This document shows positions 50,559-61,121 of a stretch of 64,000 nucleotides of DNA, one piece after another. Location: the NCBI GenBank assembly GCA_023159155.1, contig JAJNNX010000019.1, positions 682,001 through 746,000 on the forward strand, given 5' to 3'. The DNA comes from Ustulina deusta (Eukaryota; Ascomycota; Sordariomycetes; Xylariales; Xylariaceae). Position numbers and translations under genes: made by a program. The notes below the pieces were generated by a model. That model had not been told where the DNA came from. It saw nothing but the letters and a program-made list of their open reading frames with translations, and made no database searches. Within the stretch, counting starts at the first letter, position 1; every line of letters starts with the position of its first letter.

Positions 50559-52470
50559 ATAAGTTTATATATAAACCTATTTATATATATATTATTTATA
50601 AAAAGCTATTATTTTAAAAAGCTTTTTGTTTAATTTTTTGTTTAGTTAATATTTTATTAGCAATTAACTAGATCTTTTATTATAAATAGCCTTATAAATA
50701 GATTTTTATATATATTTATATATAAATATATTTATAGTACTATAGCTTATAAAAAAGTTTGCTCTAAGCTATATATTTATTTTAAGCTTTTAGGCTATTA
50801 ATTAGTTAGTTTTTATATAAGTTACTATATAAACAAATATTTATAGAGTTTTATATAAAAACTAGCTTAAATATATATAGTTTAAAAAAAACATTAATTA
50901 GATTTTGTTTTTAAAGCATTATTTTAAAAGCGTTATTTTTATTATAATATTAAACGTTATATATTACTTTTTATATTACTAATTAGCTAGGCCTTTTATG
51001 TTTAGTAATATATAAATATATTTATATATTAATTTATATACAAATATATTTATAGCTTATAAATAAATATCTATTTATAGTTTTAATTCATAAATTATAT
51101 ATTAATTAATTAATCTCTTGCTTTAATAGCTATATTATTTAATTTTATATTTAATAGTTATATAAGTAAATCTCTATATAATTTATATATAAATATATTT
51201 TTATACCTATAGTTTAAAAAAAGCTATTGTTTAGCTAGCTAATTAATAGATTGCTATACTACTAATTAGCTAGTTTAACTATTATATATATAATTAATTA
51301 GTAACTTAGCTAATATATATATATATAAATAGCTATTTATATAAATTTATATATATATATATTTATATTAATATATTATACCCTATTTATTATTAATTAG
51401 TAATTTTTAGCTATATTTGCTATTAAGCCGCAATTTTTAGTTATTTTATTATATATATATTAATTAACAAATTTACTACGTTTTTATTTATATATAAGCA
51501 GGCATATATATAGTTTTTTATATAAACCTGCTTATATATATATTATTTATTTATATAAAAGCTTTTTAATTAGCTCTATACTATTCTATGCTATATATAT
51601 AGCAATATTAATTAGTTTATTTGTTTATTATACTAATTAATTAGTATATTATATAAAAAATATAGGCATACAAACAATTATTTAGTTATATATAAATAGC
51701 TCCTTATACTATTTTATATATAAACTTATTTATATTATATATATTATATAACTATTATAATATTACTAATTAAATTAATTTATTATTGATATATTAATTA
51801 ATTATTTTATTATTATATTATTATTACTAATTAATAAGTTCTTTTTATATATAAGCAGCTATTTATACTAATTTATATAAGGTTATATTTATATTTATAA
51901 AACTAATTAAAACTTATTTTATAAACTTTAACTTATATATATACTACTAAAAAATATTACTATAATTATATAAAGATTTATATATATAAAAAATAATAAA
52001 AACTATAGCATAACTTTTTATATAAAGATTTAGCTTAAATTTAAAATAGTAGCCAGCCCTTTATAATAAAAGCATAATACCTACTTAAGTTCTAATATAA
52101 AATACTAGCAAATATTATTATATATATCAAATCTAAACAAAATTATATATGTTTTATATAAAAATATATTAATAAAATACAAAAAAATAAACATTTAAAA
52201 AATTAAAAAGTTATATTAATAGGTATATAAACCAAAAAAAGATCTATAAACTAAAAAAATTCTATTAATATAAATTATAACTAGTTTAGCAATCGGCTAA
52301 TTAAAAGCTTAATAGCTTAGTAAGTTAGGGCTAATTCTTTTTTTTTAGGCCATTAAGGCTTAAAAGTTCAAATAAGTATTATATTATATTATATTATCTT
52401 TTTCAGTGCTTTTAGCCCTACAGTTAGATTTAAAGCTATTTAAAAAATAAAGCCTTAAATAAAAAAAGTT
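50559..52470 (+). repeat. Third long body, right part
   Basis: This resumes the body after E3. Compared with the second body it lacks the TTTTTAGCA run (near 50775) and ~340 bp near 51670 (counterpart of ~33250-33570). The latter is joined at a shared AATTA-type sequence. No genes. Confidence 0.7.
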
Positions 52471-52665
52471 TGCAGTAGGGCTAGTACTAGCGGCCCGCTA
52501 GCAGCTGCAAATGTGGCTATATATTAATTGTTAGCTAAATTCGGGCCGCCCGCGGCCCGAACCGGCTAATCTTCGGCTATATTCAGGGGGTTCGAATAGC
52601 TATAAAAGCTTTCGAACTTCTCAGAGCAACACTTATTTTATACGTATAGTATTTATACCAGTTTT
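52471..52665 (+). repeat. Hub 6, best preserved
   Basis: This hub is nearly RIP-free in its right half (GGGCCGCCCGCGGCCCGAACCGGC, TTCGAATAGCTATAAAAGC). A truncated body start follows, then at ~52740 a jump to sequence matching 19325-20270 of the first body. Confidence 0.75.
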
Positions 52666-53654
52666 TTAGTAGCAGGCGCTCTATTTTATTTTTGTTGTTT
52701 TTAGTTGTTTTTAGTGTTGAGTTGCCCTGTCCTTCTTTATTAGCTTTGCTACTTTAGCTATATATATTAACCGCCGAATTTTTTGCTAAAATATACCTAT
52801 AAACAACCTACTATATAATTTTATATATAAACTTATTTATAGCTATCTAAGTCTAAAAAAACTTTTAGGTAGCCACTCTAGTTAGCTAAGCTAGCTATAT
52901 ATATTAATTAGCTAATTTAGCTTAGTTTTATATTAATTAGTTAGTTTATACGTTTATATATATGTTTAAGTAGTCTGCTATATAAATTTATATATAAACG
53001 CGCTTTTATTTATATGCTATATATATAACCTACCGATCAGCCTAATTGCCTTTGTTTTCTTAGCTTTATTAGCTTATTGCTAGCAATATGCACTAATTAG
53101 CCTAATTAGCCCATTGCTTTCTCGGCTAGCTATATATATTACATTATTTAATTAGTTAACTAGTTAGTTTTTTTATTAAAAAATTGTTTGAGCAGACCTA
53201 TATACTATTTTATATATAAATATGCTTGTATGCTTTTTAGTCCAAGAAAAGTTCTTTGTTCTAAGCCGCTGATTAATTAGCTAGTTGCTCTACGAGTTCC
53301 CTATCCAAATATATTTACGAGCTAAGTTTTATATAAGTTATTATATAAACTAGCTTATAAATATATAGCTACTAGGGAAACTTTTGTTTTAGTTTATAAA
53401 TAGCTTATTACTATTGTATTAATTAATCAAATCTATATTTAAATATTATATAAATAAGTTACTATATAAGTTTATATATAAACTTGCTTATATATATATT
53501 ATTTATAAGAAACTATTGCTTTAAGTCCTTTGTTTAGTTTGCGATTAGCTAGATCCTTTGTTATAAATAGTCCTATAACTAGATCCTTATATATTTTATA
53601 TGTGAATATGTTTGTAGTGCTATAGCCTATAGGAAAGTCCGCTCTAAGCCTTTA

Positions 53655-54110
53655 TTAGTGCAGTAGGGCTAGTGCGCGCGTACAGGAAACAGGTCCTTAG
53701 TCATAAAATAAAACATATTCTTAGAAACCTTAGAAATTACAGAACAAAAAGTATAAAAAACGCACGTTTTTATTTAAAACTACAAAAGATTTCTTTTTTA
53801 CGTAGGTATAAATAAATAGATAATTAATATAAAATATTAAATAGGAGTTAAAGATTTGTTTTTATTAATTAATTATTGCGTTTTTATTTATATTTATATA
53901 TTAGATCTTAACTTAATCTATATAAAAATCTGCAAGTTAAAAGATATAGTCTAATATAAAATAATTAAGTAAGTTTAGTTAGTTTTAATATATAATACGC
54001 CGATTAGAAACCTTGCTTTATTTTATTAGTATTTTTAGTAAAGCAATAAAAATTAATATTACTTAATGCTTTTTAGAACGCAACCTGCGATTAAAAACTA
54101 ATATTTCTAG
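53655..54110 (+). repeat. Broken hub and short-unit segment, array end
   Basis: GTGCAGTAGGGCTAGTGC at 53658-53675 is the first ~18 bp of a hub. It breaks into unrelated sequence (CGCGCGTACAGGAAACAGG to ~53800), and the short-unit segment then resumes (~53835-54050). The last recognisable array sequence, ATTAAAAACTAATATTT, ends near 54107. Confidence 0.65.
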
Positions 54111-57100
54111 CTAATATACCTAACATACAAAAATTAACTACTAATTATACTAATTAGTTATATTTTTTTTAATAAATCTTTATATAAAGCTAGACTTTTA
54201 ATATAATTTAATAATATAATACAAAAATAATAAAAAACTAACTATAATAAAAATTAAATAAATATAAAATATTAATAGAACTATTATTTTTAGAACAACT
54301 AACTATAAAAATACTAATAGTACTACACTACTTTTATTAAATCTGCAAAAAAAATATAAAACTTAACTATAGTTATATTAAAAAAACTAATATATTTACT
54401 AAACTTAAATATATATAAGCTTTTAATAAAAAACCTATAAAAATATTATACTAATTATATATACTTATATAGCAATAAGAACTATAAAATATTAAATAAA
54501 AAAATATTATTAAAACTTAAAAACTATTGTTTTATTTCTAAAATATTTATTATTTTGTTACCCCTATATATTAATAATCCTAATTAGTAACCTAAAATAA
54601 ATAACCTAAACATTCTAAAGCAACTGTAAAACTTTAGGCTTTTTTTAATAAAGTTTACCCTAAATATTTTAATTATAAATATATTTATTTCTAATACTAT
54701 ACTAACTAATAATTAAACTAATAAATACTAGCTAGCTAAACTTTTAATATTTATATAATTAGCCCTTAAAAACGCTATAATTCTATATATTATTAGTTTA
54801 CTTATTTTTAATCTTATATCTTATTTTTAGAACTAATTTAATAAAAAAAACATAACTAAATAGCTTTGTAAAATAAAAAAACTTTTTAAGTTATATAAAC
54901 TTTTATAAATTAAATAAATTAATTAGTTACTATACTAAATAAAAACTATAATTAAAAAACATATAATCTAATATATTATTAGTTTTTATATTAATTAAAA
55001 TTAAACTATTATAAGCTTAAAATAAAAATATAAAATAATTAATTTTAAATAAACTTAATTATAAAAAAAACAACTTATTAAACTTTTTTTAAGTACTAAA
55101 ATAACTTTTTAAAATTATGTTTAATTTTTTTTTAAATATATAGCTTTAGTTAATAAATTTAGCTAAAAAATCCCTTTAATACTTAAAAAGTTTTACTTAT
55201 ATAACTTAATCAAATTAATCCTTTTTAATTATTTTAAAAACATTTTTAATAAATATAAAATTACTAAAAATAACTTATAATAAAAAGAATATATTAATAC
55301 TATAAATATTTTTAAATAATAAACTAACTTAAAATCTTTTCTTTAGCTATAAATAATAATATTAAGTTTTCTAAATAATACTACTAGCTTAAAACTATTA
55401 CTAAACATACTTTTTTATTTTATTTAACAAGCTATATAAATATAACTATTCTAAGCTTTATTAATTATTTTTTTAACCTAGCTACTTATAACTACTTTTT
55501 TTATTATATCCTTAATAGTCCATATATATATAAACCTAGTAATTAAATAATTAATAGCCAAAATAAAAAGCTTTTTTATTTATAATACTTAAATAACTAA
55601 AGCAATAATTAAAATAATATAATTACTAACTAACCAGAATTAATATTATACTTTTTTTAATCAGACGTTCTACTAAAAAATCAACTAATAAAACAGGCAG
55701 CAATACAAAAATAGCTAATTTAGAACTTTTGCTACCTAAACACAACAATCAAACTTTTAAAAATATAGCTAATCAAACAACTAAAATAACTCTAAAAACA
55801 TTAACAATAATTTATATAAATACTAGTTTTATAAAACTAAAAATTATATATAACAAAACTATAAATTAAAAAAAAAAATAAAAAACTTTAAAGCTTTATA
55901 TAAAAAATATAACTTTAAAGCTTAGTATATTAGTTTATTATATATATTTTAGTATATTTGCTTATTTATAGTTAACCTAAATAAAATATTAAAAAAAAAA
56001 AATAAAAATAAATTTATACTTTTAGCTTTAATATAGATTTATTATAACTGTTTTAGTAAATATTTCTTAGTAGCTTTAGCAGCCTATAAAGCTTTATATA
56101 AATTTAATTATATTTTAAAAAATCTAAAATTTAAAAATAAAACCTAATTATAAAACCTAGGACCTAGCAAAAATAAAAATACTTTAAATAACCTAGCTTA
56201 ACTACTTATTTTAATACTTAAACAACTAATTATAACTAATTAGCCCAACTTTAAAGTAAAATTTTAAGTTAACTTAATTTTTATAAAATAACAAAAACTT
56301 AATATTCTAGCTAAAAAAAACTATTTAAAATTCTAATATAATAAATAGCAAAAATATTAAAATAAGCAAAAGTTTATAGTACTAAAAATAATTAATTAAA
56401 TTATTTTTTTAAATAATTTATTAATGCTTATAGTTCTAGACCCTATTAATATATTTAATATATAAACTTATACAAAAATTATAATAGCAAAAAAAAAACG
56501 CTTAAATAAAAAAAATAATACTATACTTAACACTTATAATATTATTTAACTTTATAAAATAACTAGCGCTATAATAAATATAAGTATTAATTAGCAAGTA
56601 TTTTTATTTATTTTAAAAATAAAAAAACGCTAGATATTTTCTAATAAAATTAATAACTTATTTAAAACTAAAATAAGGTTAATTTAAAAAAAACTACTAA
56701 GTTTATTTCCTAATATATTAAAATTATTTGTAATATAAGCTTTTAAAATAGAACAGATATTAAGCAAAAAAACAATTAGATTAAATTAACTAAATAAACC
56801 TAAGTTTAAAACAAATAATTAATAAATACTAAATATACCTATTTTAAAATTTAATAATATATATATAACGCTATAAAAATCTATAAAAAAGTTTATAAAA
56901 CTTTTTAAACAAATATATTTTTATAAAACATAAAAAACTATATAAAAGCTATACCTAAAATTATAATAAAAATTAAGAAATTACTAAAAAGCTTACTAAT
57001 TACTAGACTTTTTAATACTAATGCTTAATTATATATTCTAATAAAAAATTATATTAAAAATAACTAATTCTTTATAATTAATACTTAAATAATTTAAAAT
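54111..57100. other. RIP-degraded DNA, probable gag side of F
   Basis: This AT-rich DNA lies upstream of a + strand gypsy pol. It should hold the 5' LTR and gag of element F, but I found no direct repeat matching DNA after 60832 and no zinc knuckle. No other gene is seen. Confidence 0.4.
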
Positions 57101-60100
57101 AAATATTTTACTAAACTAGAAATACCCCTACAATTATACAAAAAAATTGTTGTTTAGCTAATATAAATTACTAAAAATTATATATAAGCTATTCCTATAT
57201 ATATAGTTCTAAATAAAAAAACAGCTGCCCCCCTACTCCTAAAAATAAACTTCCTAAAAATTACAAACTATATTTTTTACTTTAAAATTTTAGTTCTAAT
57301 AGTTATATTTACCCTTAATAACATATATATTATTATTTCTATAACCCTGCTTATCTAATTATACTTTTATAACAAATTAACAATTAGAGCTATAAAAAAC
57401 TAATAGCTATTTATATACAAAAAACCGCTATAAATAGCTATAATTAATCTTTAATTAATATTTAAATCTTATTTTTATTATATGCTATTAAAATAACTTT
57501 TAACTTAGCACTAAACCTAAATAATAAAATTATACAAAAATACTTTTATAATACTAATTAGCTACCTGTAAACTATATAAACCAAATATTAAAGCTAAAC
57601 AATAATATCTTTTTTATAAATATTTTATTAAACAATAAATTTTTAATAATCTTTAGAACTATTATCTATAAAACTATAAAAAAAGCAAAAAAAACAAAAG
57701 TTTTAAAAACTAAACAAATAATATTTCTTTTTTTTTTTTTTTAATATTTATAATATATAAGCCTAAATTAAAAAAAGTCTACCTAGTTAATAATATAAAA
57801 TATAATAGTTTTATACTTTTAAAATTAATTAACTAAAAAAAAAAAGCTCTAATAAAAATATATAGTTAGTACAAACTAAATAAAATATCTAAAAAAAAAA
57901 AAATATATTTAAATATCTACTTATATTTTGCTATATAACTTAAAAAAACTTAATTAACTAAAAAACGTTTTTAAAAAATCAAAAAAATATAAAAATATTA
58001 AAACTTATTAATTAAAAAAAAAAACTTCTAATTAAAATGTTACATAAATATAAAATAGCTTTAGCTTAAAATTTTAGTAAGATTAAAAAAATATATAATA
58101 AAATTGTACTACTATATAAAATCTAAATAATACTATATAAAACTTAGCAAACAAAAAAAATCTCTATTTTTGTACTACTATAAAAAAAATACTAAATATA
58201 CTTAAAACCTAACTTATAAATAATATATTAAAAAAAAAATATAATATATATTAAAACATATAGTTTATAATAAAAAAAAAATTAAAAAGCTTAAATTAAT
58301 TAATTTTACTACTAAACTAAACATAATTATAATCTAAAATACTTTTTTACCAAAAAGCTATAACAAATTTACCAAGGAATTTACTATATATAAAATCTTA
58401 TTAATAATTAATTTTTTTTCTAAATATAATTAAGTACTTTTGTTTTTTTTTAGTTAAACATTAATAGCTTTTTTTATACTACTTAGAATTTTATAAATAA
58501 TAATACTTCTTTAAAATATAACAAATTTAGTAGCTTACTTTTTTAAAATAGTTAGCCAAATATTATATAATATTATATTTAAAAAATATAAACTATTTTT
58601 TAATAATATAAAAATTAAAAAGCTTATTATTTGTTATAATAATTAAAAAGTTACCTCTAGCATATAGCAATTTATTTTTAAACATATTAAAAATATTAAT
58701 ATAATTTTACTAAATTTTAAATTAGCAAATATTACTATAAATAGTATTAAAAACAAATAATATAAACTAATAATAATATTAATTAAATATTTTTATAAAA
58801 CTAATAGCTATAAACTTATAAAAACTAAAATACTTAAAATTCTAAAATAAATAATATATAACAATATTATAAAATAAAAACTTTTTTAAAAATAAATAAT
58901 TATTATTAAATATAAATAAAAACATATATTATAATAATATTTTTACTAACTATACTTTTTTAATATAATATTAAGTTTATTTAAAGAAATAATTAAAAAT
59001 AAGCAATAATAATACTATAATAAGCTTTAATAACTATTTTTTATTTAATTACTTTAGATTATAAAACTAAAAAAATCTAACTAAAAATTAATGCTTTAAA
59101 AAAAAAATAAAGCGCTATACTTTATTAACTAATTAAAAATAAAATATACCTATTTAAATATAAATTAAAAATTTAAAAAAGACCTAAATTAAATTATAAC
59201 ATAATAAAAAAAAAGTACTTAAAGGTTATTAAAGCTTTTTACTAACTATAAAACTACTTATATAAAATCAGATTTTATTTAAAAACAAATATAAAAGTAC
59301 TAATTATTTAACTAAACAATAAATTTTTTATATTACTTAGCGCAGTTCTAACCCAATAAATTACTTTTATTAAAATATTTAACTTTAAATTATATTATAT
59401 TTTTAAAAAAAAATATATAATAGCAAACAGACTATTATATAAACTAGAAAAACTATTAAATAAGTTAGATAATTAATAAAAAAAAATATAAAAAATTTTA
59501 TTAATTTTTAATTTTATATTATAATAATTAAACCAATAATTACCCTAAATATTAATACTTTTTTTAAACTAAAGTAAAAATAATTAATATACTTATAAAA
59601 ACTAGTAATATATTTTACTACTAAAAGCTTGCTTAATTATTTTATAATAGTAATACAAAAAAAAATCTATAAAAATTAAACTTTTTAATTTTTTATTTAT
59701 AAAAATTATTTCTAAAAAAAATCAAAACTATTATATTAGATCTAATATTATATTAATAACTTTAATAATTAAAAACGCTTTTTTTAAAAAAGCTATATAT
59801 AACTAAAATATTAAAGCTAGGATTTTATATACTATAAAATTACTACTTAATACTACTAAAAAAACTTATATAAAAATATTAAAAATGCTTTAAAAAATTA
59901 TAAGTTATATTAATAAACATAAAATAAGCAATCTAAAAAAAAATATTGCTATAATAAAACTAAAAATATATTTATAAGCTAAATCTTTAATATTTAATTT
60001 ATACCTAATAATAATAAGTTTAAAATAATTATTAAAACTAAATATAAAACATTAGCTTATTTTAAAGCAATACTACTTTAATTAGCTAATTTTAAAAATA

Positions 60101-60832
60101 TTGCTTAATTTATTAAATAATATATTATTTATTAGTATAATATTTTTATTAAGATTAAATATAATAATAGTTCTAAAAATAAAAAAAAAGTTATAATAGC
60201 TAAAGTACAACTTAGATTTATAGTAATTTATAGTATAATATATTACCCCTAAAGCTAAAAACTTGTTAAGTTAAACTATAAAGCAATTATTAGCAGCTTT
60301 AAAAAAATAACTTAAAAAATAAAAAAAAGCTAAACTAAATAACTTAACAAAATAATTTAAGCCAATAAAACTATTACTTAATACTATAGCTATAATATAT
60401 ATAAAATAGTTTATAGCTAATTATTAGTTTTACTAATTAAAAACGTTATTTTAATATAATAGATTATTAATTAGTAAAATACCTCTAATTATATATTTTT
60501 TTTAATATATAAAATATAATAATTTAAAAAAAAAAAAAAAAAAATATAACTAAGGTCTAACGCATTATTACCAAAAAAAAACGCCAAGCTATAAAATGGG
60601 CTAATTAGCAATATGCCTATAAGGTTTGCCCTATAGCCTTAAAAAAAAAAGATCTCATTTTTATATTTAATATTTTATTAAACAACAATAAATCTTAAAG
60701 CGCTAAACTCTTATATAAATAAAAAGGCTTATTTCTTATAACATTTAAAAAAAAAAATATAAAATAAAAAATAAAAAAGCTAAAAAAATATATAAAAATA
60801 AAAACTTATATATTAAATAGCTTATAACTATT
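57101..60832 (+). pseudogene. F: Ty3/gypsy pol remnant of a fourth lineage
   Basis: At 58520-58620 the + strand reads N-L-V-A-Y-F, a V-S-.-I-L block and F-F-N-N-I-K-I-K for NSVAQF, V...VL and F-.-D-D-I-.-V-K, the Asp codons at 58602-58607 now Asn. At 59360-59470 F-N-F-K-L-Y-Y-I-F and I-A-N-R-L-L-Y-K-L match FDFE..HVPG and .ADGLSRR of RNase H. At 60262-60290 L-V-K-L-N-Y-K-A matches the integrase GLVER.HK., and at 60357-60375 *-A-N-K-T matches WADRT, followed by V-Y-S then V-L-L-I-K for VYG...VLPIE. At 60580-60832 come +RQAIKWAN, ALKK.DL and KLLYK*KG(L/P)F, the C-terminal KL...W.GPF block. Frames shift between these blocks. Confidence 0.87.
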
Positions 60833-60964
60833 TATTAAAAATAAAGCTAAATATTAAAAACTAGTTAATTTTACTACTAATAAATAAATAATAAGTTTAC
60901 TAAAAAATAACTATTATAAAAAAAATATAAATATAGCTAGGATAGCTTTAATTAAAGCTATAAT

Positions 60965-61121
60965 ATAACTAAACAAAAACTAAATAAAACTTAAAACATA
61001 GCTAAATATAACTAAAATATAGCTTAAATAAACTTAAACATACTTAAATATAACTTAAAATATAGCTAGATATAACTAAAACATAGCTTAAACAAACTAT
61101 AATATAGCTTAGATAAGCCAA
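60965..61121 (+). repeat. 21-bp tandem repeat after F pol
   Basis: About seven imperfect units of AACTAAAATATAGCTTAAATA follow pol by ~130 bp. Units vary between 20 and 22 bp and differ mainly at A/G and C/T positions. This may be a 3' untranslated tandem array of element F. Confidence 0.65.

Larger units (their letters stand above)
18657..54110 (+). repeat. Higher-order tandem array, ~4.6-kb unit
   Basis: GC-rich hubs recur in the same orientation at 18657, 22474, 23288, 34398, 42978, 52471 and, in part, 53659. After subtracting the LTR insertions A, B and E3, hub spacings are ~3.8, 0.8, 3.9, 0.8, 3.4 and 1.2 kb. That is a long body alternating with a short one, giving ~4.6 kb per higher-order unit and about 2.5-3 units. 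Long bodies (18850-22360, 30871-34397, and 43165-52470 minus E3) are homologous along their length. Short units carry a different ~230-bp post-hub segment (22655-22880, 34580-34800, 53800-54050) and then the first ~400 bp of the body. Copies differ chiefly by C>T and G>A. No coding capacity was recognised. Confidence 0.75.
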
